Notes: generated by a model not told the origin, from the sequence alone. A stretch of 64,000 nucleotides of DNA from Gigaspora rosea (GCA_003550325.1 QKWP01000869.1:88122-152121); one strand, 5' to 3'; counted from the stretch's first letter, positions 22,227 through 35,744 are shown. Numbers and translations are program-made.

Positions 22227-22793
22227 GCAAAAACCAACAAAACCTATTGACTCAACTAAAATGATGAACCTATGAACAATCCCAAAAAAAAATGTCGAAA
22301 ACTTGCCAGAAGAAAAAGAAAAAAACTTATGAATCATAAGAAATCTGCATACTTCAACTATTGCTTTACTTTAATTACAGCTCTAACTATGCAACTATGG
22401 CTCCAACAATGGCTTTAACAATGGCTCCAATAATGACTTTAGTGATGGCTCCAATGGTAGCTCCAAATAATGACATTAATATAACAACAAAAAAAAATAA
22501 AAAAATTATTTATATAATAGAAAAAAAATTATTTATATAATCAGCAATCTGAAAAATGATTAGCCAATCATATAGGAGTCTCTATAGCAACAGGTCACTA
22601 TTTTCTTTTTGCCTTATATAAAAATATAATTATATAGAAGTAATTTTATTATTAAAATTGCTTAACAAATTTTAAAAAAAGTAATAGTAAAGTATAAACT
22701 TTTTATAATTATATTTAGGGTTTTTAATAGTAAAACAATTAGTAACAAATATTATAATTGTATAGAGTTTGTAACTATTTAGATAATAATTGT
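22227..22793. other. Short repeats and AT-rich spacer
   Basis: 22380-22460 holds imperfect copies of GGCTCCAATAATG. The rest is AT-rich without coding signal. Confidence 0.4.
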
Positions 22794-23780
22794 GAGGGTG
22801 TGGTGACTTAGAGAAGTTGGTAAGTTGTCACCCCCCAAGTGGCAGGTCTAGGGTTCAAATCCCACTGACGATGCTTTAAAAAAATAGACCTGTGTTCTGG
22901 TAACTGTTTCCTGTCAATCGGTTGGGTACATTACCTATAGTCCTTGGTTACTATCTCGAATGGGAGCTTTCGGGTGAAGTTGTGTCTCATAACACAGACG
23001 AATTCAAGGAACTGGGAAAACAGAAACCCATTTGGCAAGACCCGAGTAAGGAGGTAGCAAAGATCTTTGACAGTGCTACCAAAACCGGAATATTGGACCA
23101 GAGCCGAAGTACCGGATGTTGTCCTTGGGGACAAAGTCTACCAACCTGGCTGCCAGAGTTGCACCAGAGGAAAAGGACCCATGTTGAGGAATTGAGGACC
23201 AAGAAGAGAAAAACTATAATAGCACCTAATGCCGGGTAGATCAACCCTTCTGGGCCAACTGGATTGGAAGTCTGGGAAAATGGTAAAGGACCGGTAGGAA
23301 AGTGATGGTGGGTACCAGGGTTGGAGCGAACCTTATAAGGGCAGAAGTAGGAAATGGTAGTGGTTGGGTATCTCCGACTGCAAGTTGTTCACCTCGGTGA
23401 ATGCGTAAATTACCGAAGTGTAGGTATTACCTGGGTGGGACAGGGACTGCTCTACCAAGTTTTCTACTGAGGATACAGAATCAAAATAGGTCCTAAGGAT
23501 GATGGATAAGCATCCGGAACTGGCTGACTGACTGTTTATGTAATGGGCCTGTTTCGGTGATACAGGATGGGTTGGCAGGAGGAGCAGGCATCAGAGGGTT
23601 TAAATAGGCAATTCTCTAGTCGGGTTGCAGGTATGGCAGCTAGTGTGGAACCCGCGGGGTAACCTTCGGGCGGACTACTTAAATTAGACGACCAAAAGTT
23701 GTACGTGTGGCTAGTTGTATCCTTGTCAATGTAACAAATGCAGGTGGCCCTTAACGGGACACTGACCCAAATATCTTGAA
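22794..23780 (+). mobile_element. SINE-like repeat copy B, full length
   Basis: The 987-bp element is flanked by a 9-bp duplication AATAATTGT (22785-22793, 23781-23789). It has a tRNA-like head: A-box-like stretch at 22804-22820 and B-box-like GGTTCAAATCC at 22852-22862. The body and the conserved 3' part (AACCTTCGGGCGGACTACTT) match copies A and C. It is much longer than ordinary SINEs. The 105-codon frame at 22922-23239 has a counterpart in copy A. Amplification probably depended on a LINE elsewhere. Confidence 0.75.
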
Positions 23781-24061
23781 AATAATTGTATAAAAAATCA
23801 ACTATATTAAATTTTAATTAATATAATTTTTTAATATTATAATTTTATTTTAGTTATTTAAAAATTAAATTAATTTACAAATTAAAAAATTTTTAAAAAT
23901 TTTTTAAAATATTTTTAAAATATTTTATTTATATTTTTAATAATTTAAAATATTTTAAACTTATTTAATCAAATTTATAAAAAAGATTAACATGTTATAT
24001 AAATTATTAAAAATTTTAATATAAAATACTAGATATTAAAAAATTTTAATGAATAATTTTC

Positions 24062-25160
24062 ATCTCTTTCCAACAATCACTTGGACCAAATTTCCTGACG
24101 GAAGAAAAACAAAAAGTTTTTTGTTGGAGCGTTGATAGTAGTCGCAGGACCTACAGTTTTTACAAAGGTCAACCTTCTCTATCTAGGGGGACTTCTTTGA
24201 TATATTCAGCAGGCATGCAAGCCAAAAGCGTTTTAGTACAAGATAACTGGCAAAAGGTGACGCCCTTGTACAGAAAATTTTGGTGGAGCCATCACTACTC
24301 TGTTGACAAAGTAACCTGTGAAAATATAATGGGGAACAACAAAGAAATGAGTTTTTCAACAACACTTTCCTTTAAATTTCTTACAAGTAGTTCCTTTGTA
24401 TCAGCTTTCTCGTCTTCATGCTGTTTTTCCAAAATTTTTAACAAAAAGTGGCGATTTGGCTTACCTCCTCCAAACGATTAGCAGTGTTTACCTTCCCAAA
24501 TCCAGACAGACCAGTAGAATGCAACCACATGACATGTTTGTTTACAAATACAGTTTTGGTGCTACTCCATATGATGTTGCTCTAGTCGGATGGTTTAGGG
24601 ATATCCGAGGTTGGACGTACATTCAAAAGAAGATATTAGTTAAAGCATTGCTTTATAGTAGAGATATACAATAGTTGCAATTGTTATATAATTTTTATTC
24701 AACCTAACACGGTTATAATAGTGTATTTACTTTTCTTTTTTCTATTGGTTTTTGTTTCTTTTTTTGTTAGACTAGCATTTGTGCTATACTATATGGTTTT
24801 TTTTTTTGTTTTTCTCTTCTATTTTCGTTTTCGTTCTTTTTTCTTTTTGTATTATCGTTTTCTTGGCTTTGATCTTTTTTTTGTTTACCCTCTCCTTATT
24901 TGTCCTTAGTAAATTCCTTGTTAGTTAAAGGAATATGAAGGAGAGAAGAAGCCATTTTGGTGTGGCACTTAGGCTAGTTTAACATAGGCTCTAGTTTTTA
25001 GATTTGTCTTCAAATTAGTGCTGCAGGTTGTGCTTGGGCACCGTTAAAGCAGCCTTGTAATGTCAGATTTGCAAATTAGAAGTAAACAAGTGTATTATGT
25101 AGCGATATACTTAGTATCTTAATAAAATACTGCCGAAACTGCCCAAGTGAAAAAAAAATT
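24062..25160 (+). repeat. Dispersed repeat family 2, copy 1
   Basis: About 1.1 kb matching 36150-37175 (TTGGACCAAATT, CATGCAAGCCAAAAG, TACAGAAAATTTTGGTGG). It ends in AATAAAATACTGCC then an A-run, resembling the 3' end of SINE copy C, so the two families may have used the same reverse transcriptase. Short ORFs inside are not conserved in copy 2. Confidence 0.6.
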
Positions 25161-25374
25161 TAATTAAAAACACCAGATACTAAAAATTTTAAGAATTATT
25201 GTTATATTTTTTATATTTTTATTTTTTACAAATATAAATAGAGTGTTACTACTATTTTTTAATAATGCTAAAATTTAAATTTGATATTTTAAAATAGGTT
25301 TTATAATTAGCACTATCAATATATTACTATTTCCAAATATTATATAATAATATTTATTATTTATAATAATAATA

Positions 25375-25871
25375 ATCATATGGGCTGATTTATGGAATTG
25401 CTAATAACTTTTGATATACTAATCTATTTTTGAATAATTTTATTACCAAAATGTTGGCCTCGATGAGACGGTTCTAATGAATCCAAAATCATCAAAATCT
25501 AATCACAGGATCCCAAGATAATTAAGCTTTGTATAATTTTACTATTAACTTTTACTATGTAGACAATCAACGTATGGATTGGTTTTACTATGTAGACAAT
25601 CAACGTATGGATTGGTTTTACTATGTAGACAATCAAGTATGGATTGGTTTTCATATATGAAAACCAATCCATACATTGATTGTCTACATAGTAAAAGTTA
25701 TTGTAAAATTATACAAAATCTTAATTATTTTGGGATCCTGTGATTGGATTTTGATGATTTTGGATTCATTAGAACTGTCTCATCAAGACCAACATTTTGG
25801 TAACAAAATTATTCAAAAATAGATTAGTATATCAAAAGTTATTGGCAATTCCATAAATCAGCCCATATGAT
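25375..25871. mobile_element. Fold-back element, about 500 bp
   Basis: Nearly perfect inverted arms of about 230 bp (ATCATATGGGCTGATTTATG at each outer end). A 35-bp direct repeat (ACTATGTAGACAATCAACG) in the left arm is present about three times. Related arms occur at 34740-35062, 50200-50330 and 63160-63810. Confidence 0.8.
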
Positions 25872-25928
25872 AATAAACTTTATTTATACAGTATTTAAAA
25901 TTTTTAATAATAAATATTGGTTTATATA

Positions 25929-26095
25929 AGGGTTATGCCATTTATCATGTGATTTTTACTATAAATTCATGGTTAAAGGTAGTGATCACGTCTATATATT
26001 ATATTAATCAATCAGATTTAGATAAAGTGATCATACTATATATGGATAGGAGTAGCTACTAAATAAAAAATATCACGTGATAAATGGCACGCCCC
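25929..26095. mobile_element. TA-flanked MITE
   Basis: Inverted ends AGGGTTATGCCATTTATCAT and the partner ATAAATGGCACGCCCC, with TA on both sides; 167 bp. Confidence 0.65.
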
Positions 26096-27086
26096 TAACT
26101 ATAATCTACCAAATACTAACTTTAACTATAAAATACTTATTTATTTATTAAATACTAACTATAATTTATTAAATACTAATACTAACTCTAATCTATTAAA
26201 TATTCTATTTAATGCTATTGTTACAGTAGGGAGGCCTTCTTTACTCCTTCGGAGCATAGGGAACATTCTCAAATTTCGGAAAAGCTCGGGTTGATCATGA
26301 GATAGCAGGCCGATCAGCAGCTTGGCACATAACGTAGATTATTATTGAACTAAACATGAAAATCAGGAATCGAATATTCACAGAATATTCGCGAAAGCTA
26401 GTATTTAGTATATGAAATACACTAAACGCTAAGTGCTATTAATCTTTTTTATTGGTTTTTTTTCTTATTTAGCACTAACTTTTTTTTCCTTTCTTTATAA
26501 AGCTAGTTTTTACCAGAACAACAGAAATGCAATCGGCATTATTCTAAATTGACAAGATTCATTAGGCGACTTGCAAGGAACTTATGATAAGTATTTTTTT
26601 TATTTTTTTGAGTTTTATTTTTCTTTCAGTTGTATTAATTTTTTTAGACTTTTTAGTGATCAAGGCTGCATTATGTAGCGATCAAAACCTGTGATCAAGA
26701 CTTGCATTCAAAAGACCTGTAGCGATCAAGCGACCTTTCCTATATGCCTCTTAAAAAAACATTTGATATAAAATCACGAGAACTAATAGTAAAGGTTTGC
26801 CAAAAAAAGAACTAAATGTTTGTAGAGATTGTCAGCAAGTTTGCTGAAAAGAACCTTGCTATGGAGCAGGTCGTAGTTGAAGTGCGATCAGACGTTAGAG
26901 GAGTATCCAACTAGTTTAGAGACAAAAAATCACAATGGAACAAATTGAACGCCCCGACATGTTAATCGACTTCTTACTATGTAGGTTGTTTAATAATAAA
27001 TTTCTTTACGCGTTTTTATAACTACAAATCGTAAGACTTGCTCTTTTCTCAAGATATTGATCAAGAGATAACCTAGGCATACCAAA
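26096..27086. other. No gene; decayed repeats
   Basis: 26100-26215 has ATTAAATACTAACTATAATT-type repeats. 26600-26760 resembles a SINE 3' region (TGTAGCGATCAA). Nothing coding. Confidence 0.4.
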
Positions 27087-27335
27087 TAATTGATCGTAGA
27101 GGACTCAATTAATTGATTGGTAGCGCATTGGTATGTTAATTGCTTGGATTTTAAGTGCGGTTAAATGTTAATTATATTTATTTCAATCCATTAAAGAATT
27201 TTTTTCCTTTAATGAATAAATGTTGAAGTGACAGCAACTGAAACCCGAATAATCGATCGTAGAGGACTTAATTAATTGATTGGTAGCGCATTGGTTATAT
27301 GAATCACTTGGATTTTAAGTGCGGTTAAACGTTGT
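27087..27335 (+). repeat. Two direct copies of a tRNA-like segment
   Basis: About 85 bp containing GATCGTAGAGGACT and TTGGTAGCGCATTGG occurs at about 27087 and 27250. GGTAGCGCATTGG fits a tRNA A box, but no B box or cloverleaf is intact. The spacer (CCATTAAAGAATTTTTTTCC) recurs at 28185. Probably a degraded tRNA-derived SINE head. Confidence 0.4.
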
Positions 27336-27427
27336 CAACCTAGATTTCTACCTCTTTAGAGAAATGCTAGAGACAGAGCGACTAATGCAGGGAGGCACTT
27401 TATGTAATTCACACTAATTACTGTGGT

Positions 27428-27685
27428 ATGCAAGAGTCGGAAAGGATACTTTTATTTGGGCAGTATTTTGTAAAGAGGCTTGGGGATTTGCAATTACGAA
27501 AGAGGCCACAATTAATAGTATATGAGGATACTAAGAATTGTATCAAATGTATTTCAGTGAAGACACACTACTTCACTTATTCTTTATTCAATAAACCAGA
27601 GATTATTCACTCTGCTTTTAGCAAAGGAAAAACCTTGAGTATTTATACATGTTTGTCTAATATAAATAATTACAATAAGAAATAA
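27428..27685 (+). CDS. Short ORF, doubtful gene fragment
   Basis: An 85-codon ORF (MQESERILLFGQYFVKRLGD...) with non-repetitive composition and a lysine-rich end. I recognise no domain. Possibly a remnant of a host gene or transposon protein. Bases 27690-28920 around it hold TGTCTAAAATGTC-type repeats and AT-rich DNA. Confidence 0.25.
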   Translation: MQESERILLFGQYFVKRLGDLQLRKRPQLIVYEDTKNCIKCISVKTHYFTYSLFNKPEIIHSAFSKGKTLSIYTCLSNINNYNKK

Positions 27686-28923
27686 AGAGATCTATAGAAT
27701 CAATAGATTTGATATATGCTAATGCTGAATATAATGAATATAATAAATATAATAAAGATAATAAATATGTTACATATATCCTAAATATCAGCTATATTAG
27801 ATATATTAATTATATCTGTCAAAACTGTTATGTCCAAAATGTCTAATATGTCTAAAATGTCAGACATATCTGTGATTAACTGAAATGTCTAGGATTACTC
27901 GAAATGTCCGATACTTCAGTGTCACGGGCAGCGCAGTATTGATCGACCAATAAGATTTGGGCGCAGTAGGACGTTTTGTAAAGACCAATCAATCATTCAG
28001 TTTTAACTAGAATAAGCTAGAACGGTCCAATCGAGATGATTTGGTACTATTCGAAATCTCTCATCGAGACGGTCACGATGGTGGTAGTTTCATTAAAATT
28101 AGATCATGGGGTCAAGAGTTATCGTCATTGTACGTTTTATACGTTTTTACAGGTCTAACAACATTAATTAAATTTATTTCGATCCATTAAAGAATTTTTT
28201 TCCTTTAACGAATAAAAGATTTTTTTAAAATTAAACATTCTTGTTTTCTTTTTATGAATTAATATAATTATGTAAATGCAATATATTTGTAGTACTGCAT
28301 AATAAAATTTATTAATATGACAATATGCAACAATAGTTTAATATGAAAATTATTTATGTTAAACCCGTCATTTAACGATGGGTCTAGTATCTAATTTTTG
28401 CTATGATTGTAAAACAGCAATTTATTGTAGTAATGTATTTGGATATGATCAATGTTATAAAAATATGAAGAACTTTTTTAGTGTTAGGTTACAATTACAT
28501 TAAAATATATATGTACTTAGAACGTTTTAAATTCGAAATACATATTATAACAATTTATTAATTGATCACAATTATTTTTGTATAACAATTATGATTAACA
28601 GTAATTGTAATTAATTTCAATCATGCCAAAACAGCTAGTATGATACTAACCAAATAAAGAAAATAAAATGAAAAATTTCTGCGCATAACAATAGATATCT
28701 TTATCTATTAATTTGAATCAGATAGATTTGTATTGTAAATAATAAAAAAATAACTTATGCATGAATATAGCAATTAGTGTATTGTTAAATTTTTTTTAAT
28801 TTGAATTTAAAATAAATATTTAAATATATAATTTTATAAAAAAATTTTACAAAATTTAATAATTTTTTAATACATACTGTATTTACAAATTTTTAATTAC
28901 AAAATTTTTAAACCAAAATTTGA

Positions 28924-31900
28924 AAATGTCTCAAAATAATATTCAACAAAATTGTTCAGTTTGTTTAAAAATTATTATTATACTTAGTAGAGGTGTTACA
29001 AATAATCTTAAATTTAAAATTGATAATTGCCCTGATAAAAGATATTATAAAAATCTTAGAGTTGGAGTTGATAAATTATGCCATGAGTGTTATATGAAAA
29101 TTGTAGATTCTTATCGACGTAAAATGTCTACAATAAATAGAAATATTGAATTGGATGATTTAATAGAACTAGATTTAATAGAAGATGATAATTTAGCTGA
29201 AGATAATACTTTAACAAATTTAATAGAAATTAATAATTTAATTGAAATTAGTGAACCTAATATTTCAACAAATTTAATGGAAACTGATAATATAATTGAA
29301 ACTAGTGAATCTAATATTTTACTAAATTTAATGGAAATTAATAATTTAATTGAATCTACAACTTTTACAAATTTAACAGAAACCAATAATTTAGTAAATC
29401 TAATAGAATTAATTGAAACACAAAAAAATGAATTAATTGAAAATAATTTAATTGAAATTAATCAACAATTTACAAATATTAATATTAATATAAGTAATAA
29501 TAATAATATAATTTCAATAGATAAAGAAAATTTTAATCAATTAATTAAATTAATTATTCAAAAAGATTTAGAAATAAAAACTTTAACTGAGCAAATCAAT
29601 AAAAATAATTTAGGTAATTATTATATTTTAATTATTATCTTTTAATTTGTAATTTAATTATAATTATTTTAAATATTAATTTATATTTTTTTAAAGTTCA
29701 AAAGTATTCATTTTCTCAACAAATGGAATTATTAACAACTGTTTTATTAAAATATCAAAAAGATAATGCTAAATATATATTAGATCCTGAACAATTCCAA
29801 CAAATGGTTGAATCAAATGAGCCAAAGTTAAAAGGATTTTTTAATGAAATGATTAATGCATTAATTCTAAAAAAAAGACTTGAAAAAAATAAAGAAAAAG
29901 CAAAAAAACAAGTAGTTGGATATTGCTATCTTTTAGTTGGAATAAGGAACAAGTTTGCAATAATTTTAAATTAGATTTAGGACTTTATTTACAATTATCA
30001 GGAATGACTAATTCAGGAATTAATACATTATAAAATACTGGTCTTAGTCATACAAAGACCATTAAAAGATATAAAAAGATATTGCAAAAGCTCATCCAAT
30101 AAAACTTAATGAATATTTTAGTTTAAATGTAAGTTATTTTAATTTTTTTAATTTTAAATTTTAGATATATATTAATTAAAATTATAATTTTATTTAGCCA
30201 AATATTTTTTATTGTTTTAATATTGATGATTTTCATGATATTCATGGAATTCGTAGACCAGATACAACAACACTTAGTTCTGTAAATCATATGGCAACAT
30301 GTGTAGCAAAGCCAATTATTGATACATCTGCAGCTTTAGCAATTGTAAATAATAATTGCCCAATTTTTAATCCAGAGAATTTTAGTGAGTTGCTTATTAT
30401 AGAATATTTATATTCTAGAATTAGTGGTGCTTTTTATATAAGTTATAATTTACAAAAATTTAATTGGATAAATGATCAAATTCATTTTGAAGATCAAAAT
30501 CAAATTGAATTACTTACAATACATATGTATGATGATGCTATAAATAAACGTAAAGAAGAAAGATCTATGAAAAATCTTAAAATAATTAATGTGCAAAAAC
30601 AAAATTTAAAATCATTAGAAGATTATTTAAATGCTTTAAAAATGATTACTTCAATAGAATCATTACAACAATATCTTCAAAATTATACTTTACCAGTAAT
30701 TGCTAATTGGCCTGGACAATATTTTATTCGAAAAATTTTGACACATTATTATAAAAAAGTTTCTACAATGACATATAACGCTATTATAATTCCTGAAAAT
30801 GTTAGTAATTTTATTCCAATTATTTGTCCTCTTCATATTCTTTAAATTTTCGTGAACAAGTTATTCTTGTTCATTATTTATTTTTTGAAAAAATTTTTTA
30901 TTATTTATTTGGTGACAAAAAAATATTTGCAAAAAAACCTAAACCTTGGAGAATTAATTTATTACTTGAATTAATTCATAATGGTTGGAAAAAAATATCT
31001 CAAAAAATTTTATTAAAATTTGGAAATAATTGTAAAGATATAGAATATAGAATGATAATAGATCTTTTGGATAATTTAGTGCCTGCAACTTTGGACATAT
31101 ATGCAATTCTTTTTAGATCTGGACATTTTAATCAATATTTTGACGCTTTATTTCGATTATGGACATTTGCATTATGATGGAAAAGAAAAAATTATAATAA
31201 GGCACCATTAGCTTTTATATCAGATTATCTTTATTGGCAACAAATTAATCATCCTTTAGCAAATGTTATATCACGATCTTTAGTTAATTTTAATGATTAT
31301 TTTGTTGAAAATTTTCATAGTCGATTACGAGCAAATATTAATAATAGCTATACTGCAGATAATATTATTGAACAATTTTATATAATTAGATATACATAAT
31401 AATCAATTATTTAATACTTTTCGTACTGAAAAAGTATATCCATATAAGCAAAATCAATTAGATTATTTGACAAAAAAAAGTAGTTTATTTTTATTAGAAC
31501 ATTTTCAAAAAATTTTTCAAAATATTGGAAAAGTAAAATAATTCCAACAATTCCAAACAAAGACAGAGAAAAAAATAAATTTTTCATGGCAACATTAGAT
31601 GAAATTCTTGAACTTAAATGTTTGCCAACTGGTTATCATACAGCACATTTACCATCATTTAATGCTTGTGATCATTGTAATATTCCAATTAAATTTTCAA
31701 CTGGCAAAACATATATTTGTGGACATTCTTTTCATGATGATTGTTATAATAAATACAATGCTTGTAAACATTGTTTAGAATATTATAAAAAAGGAATTTA
31801 TAAACAAATTAAATTATTTAAAAAAGGATTAGAAAAAATTGGGGATGACAAAGATATTTTAGATGATCATGATATAAATGATGATGATGATAACAATTTA

Positions 31901-31984
31901 GATGAAGAAAATAATAATGAAATAAATGAAAATATAGAAAATGAGCTTCAAATAGCTATTGATTTTATTGATCAATGGATATAA
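28924..31984 (+). pseudogene. Decayed multi-exon protein with N-terminal CxxC motifs and C-terminal RING-H2 finger
   Basis: Exon 1 (28924-29613) starts MSQNNIQQ and has two CxxC pairs (CSVC, CHEC), then Asn/Glu/Ile repeats. Intron 29614-29696 (GTAATT...AAAG) leads to exon 2 (29697 on). Intron 30129-30197 (GTAAGT...TTTAG) leads to exon 3. Exon 3 runs through DFHDIHGIRRPDTTTLSSVN and WPGQYFIRKILTHY to WRINLLLEL and DLLDNLVPATLDIYA. The last part (31586-31984) carries a RING-H2 pattern, C-x2-C-x13-C-x-H-x2-H-x2-C-x6-C-x2-C, then an acidic tail. Damage: frameshifts near 29955 and 30837, TAA at 30031, TGA at 31175 (CGA to TGA), more stops near 31397 and 31540. I believe this is a multi-copy Rhizophagus family, perhaps transposon-derived; unverified. 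Confidence 0.75.
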
Positions 31985-34616
31985 TTATATGCTATAATAA
32001 ATTATTATTTATATTTGATTTTTAAATTTTATTTTAATAAATTTTTATATAACTACAAATAATTATAAAAAATATTTCAAGTATTTAATTATATTTAATT
32101 AATAATAATTTCTTTTTTAACTATAAATTGTTTATAAAACTAATTATAAAACTATATATAATAATATTTATAAATTATTTATAAATTATTATTGTATATT
32201 CAATCAATTATACTAATTTGCAAGAATAATAAATAAATACTCGATATTCCATACACTTTGAATCTTCATACAAAATTTAATAATACATAAACTACATAAA
32301 TATACAACTAGGCTAATGCGTAACATTATATGTCCGGAGCTTATCATATGATGTTCATCATATTACACAAACGCGTTAATATGCATATGTTGGTAACATT
32401 AAAAGCACAAATATAGACACACATGGGGACAGACAAAAAATTTTCAAATTCCATTTCTGATAAGATTTACATCATATATATGCAAGTATATCAAAAAAGT
32501 AAAATTTGTCAAGATTTTTACAATTGAAGCACATCAGGAAAGTAATTTTTGTATCACTTCGCATAGAAACTTAGGGTCTGTCGCTACGCTCCAGCCAATA
32601 ACAATAAATAACAATATAAAAATAATTCTATCTAAGCTTAGCCAATAATGAATTATTAACTTCATGACTACAATGATCACTTTTAGATCTTTAAAATTAA
32701 TGAATTTGCATTATTGAGCATTCTAAAAAAATACTATCTGAATTAAACAAAAAAAGGATTAACCTAATTAATATCAATCATCAAATTTAATAAAAACATG
32801 CCCTTTATACATACCCACCTCGCCAATCTAAAATTTCACTATTAATACTATCACAACTACCACTCACATCCCTATCAACCATAAAATTTAACCTTACAAA
32901 AAAAATTTTTCTCAAAACTTACCCTAATATACGATTACAAAGTCGTCCATCTGATTACAGGATTATATATTAATAATACAATCATGCATTTGTACAGTAC
33001 AAAAAACTCTGCAGATCATAATATCATGTGAAAATCGAGAGATTTTATAGATTTTAAGAATTAAGCCGATTTCCCCACAAGTTCCCTTTAATAGTAAATG
33101 TCTGTGTAATAAATCCAGAGGTCTAAGTTCGTCTAATAGGATTTATTAAAAAAATAAGAGAATAAATAAGTTAAAATTTTGATTTGATCAAATAATGAAA
33201 GTACGGAAGGACAACAGGTTTTAGGATTAGGCTTGTGATTTAGATTGGGTAGTTAGAAATCATTTTTAATTTAGAAATGTTAGTGTTTTAGAGCTATGTT
33301 TATAAAGATGGGTTGTAAAAATAGAGGGTTTTGTAAACAACATTTTAAGTTATTGCTGACTTTTGAAAATTTTCGATTTTTTTTGAAATTTTATGTTACA
33401 GCGATCTTATAACTCGATTGGTAAACTAAGAGCAGAGTAGTCTAACTGTAGAGGAAATTAGGGAACCGATTTCAAAGAAATTTAAACATAACTAATTAAA
33501 AATATAAAGTAAAAGACAATTCGATTCTAGCTATCATAATTAAAAAAATCACTGGGTCACATTTTTGCAAAGCGTTATAATCGGCAGTAATCGATTAAAA
33601 TCATTGGATTTTAATCGATTACAATCTGGTTCCAAAATTTCCCAATGAAGTCGAGACACTATGTGATTTTAGGGGGCTGAATTTCAAAATAACGTCTCTA
33701 AGCGTTATTTCGTGCTTATACTAGCCCAAAGAAATAGCACGATGACCAAGACCAAGAATTTATTGCATTTTCTACAAACTCTTCCCACGTATGAAGACAA
33801 ACTTAGGGATTTCTTTTTATTGCTCTAAAATCCTTTTATTGAAAAATACAGTTTATAATTATTTTTGTTTTTCACGACTTAAACATAGTACCTCAACTGA
33901 TTTACCTCAACCGATAGGATTATAACAACCTCAGTATTTTTTTTGACCTTACTAGGTATGTTTTCTTACGATTTCAAAATGAAATCAGAAGTAAAACTAA
34001 AACTATTTCTGGCCCACAAAGAAGTAACTTAAATTCGTATTGAAAACAGGTTATTCTAACTGATAGGATTATAAACACCAAGAGTTCATCAATACTTCCA
34101 ATTTTCATAACTACAACGAACCGTTTTCTTATCACATAATTTTCAAAAATCATCCTATTTCTCTTGTGCTGTTAAAGGATTGATTAAGCGAAAGGAAAGT
34201 AGTTAGTAAACTGAAAAAAAACAAACAAACTAAAAAAAAAAAACAACTCGCAATCAAACAAGCCTGAAGTAAAACGAGTCTGAAATAAAATATCTTTAAA
34301 GTAAATAAGAAAACTCTTCAAATTACTTGCGGATCTAGAACGGATCTAGAAAAAAAAGAACAGGTAAAATATCACTAAACTTCTACTTTACGGAGTATAT
34401 GATATTTATTACTCATAGTAAACCCAACCTTTACGGCATGATACAAATGACGCAGCTTGATTTCCATGTAGAGACGTTCGTTATGAAGCTATCTATTCAA
34501 TAAAATATTGCACCAATACTTTGATTTTCATTAGTTTGCTTATATGTAAAGTTTCAGGTTTTTACAGTACTTCGCTATATAAATACTTGTATAATGTAGA
34601 TCCCTTAGGGAGCTGA
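31985..34616. other. Intergenic, no gene found
   Basis: AT-rich throughout. A perfect 16-bp-stem hairpin lies at 33587-33622. A tRNA A-box-like stretch (ACTCGATTGGTAAAC) near 33413 lacks the rest of a tRNA. Confidence 0.45.
33587..33622. repeat. Hairpin with 16-bp perfect stem
   Basis: Arms GTAATCGATTAAAATC and GATTTTAATCGATTAC with loop ATTG. The arms also contain ATCGAT palindromes. Confidence 0.85.
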
Positions 34617-34720
34617 CTTTTATCACCTGATTTTTGAGTGGGTGGGGTAGCCAAAGTATCAGGTGTAATTCTGGCCGGAATTACCAAAATCTGGCCAAAA
34701 TTATAAAAAATTTTTTAATT
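34617..34720. mobile_element. Decayed MITE end, mariner-like family
   Basis: GGGAGCTGACTTTTATCACC and TGGGTGGGG followed by ATCAGGTGTAATTCTGG. The same arrangement appears at 63041-63120. Confidence 0.4.
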
Positions 34721-34739
34721 AAACTTATAAATTTATATG

Positions 34740-35062
34740 TAAATTTAATGTTAAAAATAACTTTTGACCTACTAGACCAATTTGGATGATTTAACTACCA
34801 AAATGATCATTGCAAATAGAGGATTCTAGCAAGCCTAAAATTATTAAAATCCAATTACTAGATCATAAGATCGATATTGATTTGTATTATTATAAATATT
34901 ATAATATTTTAATAAATACTATATAATATTATATAAATCTAGATTGATTTTAGGATCCTTTAATAGGATTTTGGTAATTTTGAACTTGCTAGAATCCTCT
35001 CTTTGAGAGGATTATTTTGGTAGTTAAATCATTTAAAATGGTCTAGTAGAACAAAAGTTATA
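34740..35062. mobile_element. Fold-back element, family of 25375-25871
   Basis: Left arm TTTGGATGATTTAACTACCA and right arm TGGTAGTTAAATCATTTAAA are inverted around a centre near 34900. Confidence 0.7.
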
Positions 35063-35082
35063 TAATATAAATTTTTTTATTA

Positions 35083-35725
35083 ATTGATAATCCATCTGTC
35101 AACTGGAGAATGGTGAAATGTGGCGTTCTTCCATATAAATTTTTTTACTTACTAAGTTAACGATACATGTCCACTAATTGAAAGTTGTAGAGCTCGTTGA
35201 GACGCATTTAACAGTAGTTAGATCATCCAAATCAGCCCAGTGGATGGCGAGATATCATCAAAAATGATTAGCTGACTATATAAAATTCTGTGATACAGAT
35301 TACATATGAAAATTACTATAGGCGAAATGTGGCGTGCCTCCATCTAAATGTTTTTTTCTTACTAAGTTAATGGCACATGTCCACTAATTGTAAGTTGTAG
35401 AGCTCATCGAGACGCATCTAATGGTGGTTAGATCATTCAAATCGGTCCAGTGAATAGTGAGATATCATCGAAAAATGATTGGATGACTATATAAAATCTC
35501 TATATAAACAATGTTTGTTTACATAGAGATTTTATACAGTGAGCCAATCGTTTTTCGACGATATTTTGCCATCCACTGGGCTGATTTGGATGATCTAACC
35601 ACCGTTAGATGCGTTTTGACGAGCCTACAACTTTCAATTAGTGGACATGTGCCGTTAACTTAGTAAGAAAAACCATTTAAATAGAGGCATGCCACATTTT
35701 GCCTATAGTAATTTTTATATGTAAT
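35083..35725. mobile_element. Three-armed fold-back element, copy 1
   Basis: One direct and one inverted copy of an arm (GTCCACTAATTGAAAGTTGT...) form a palindrome at about 35290-35725. A third arm precedes it at 35110-35290. The junction with TTGATAATC...TGTCAACTGGAG recurs, inverted, in the copy at 53925-54570. Confidence 0.7.
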
Positions 35726-35744
35726 ATGCGTCAATCAAATTCTA

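Noticed and set aside
24721-24909. 62-codon Phe-rich ORF resembling a membrane protein
   Set aside because: It comes from T-rich sequence inside a dispersed repeat and is not conserved in the second copy.
33405-33475. tRNA gene
   Set aside because: An A-box-like stretch only; no B box, acceptor stem or anticodon arm.
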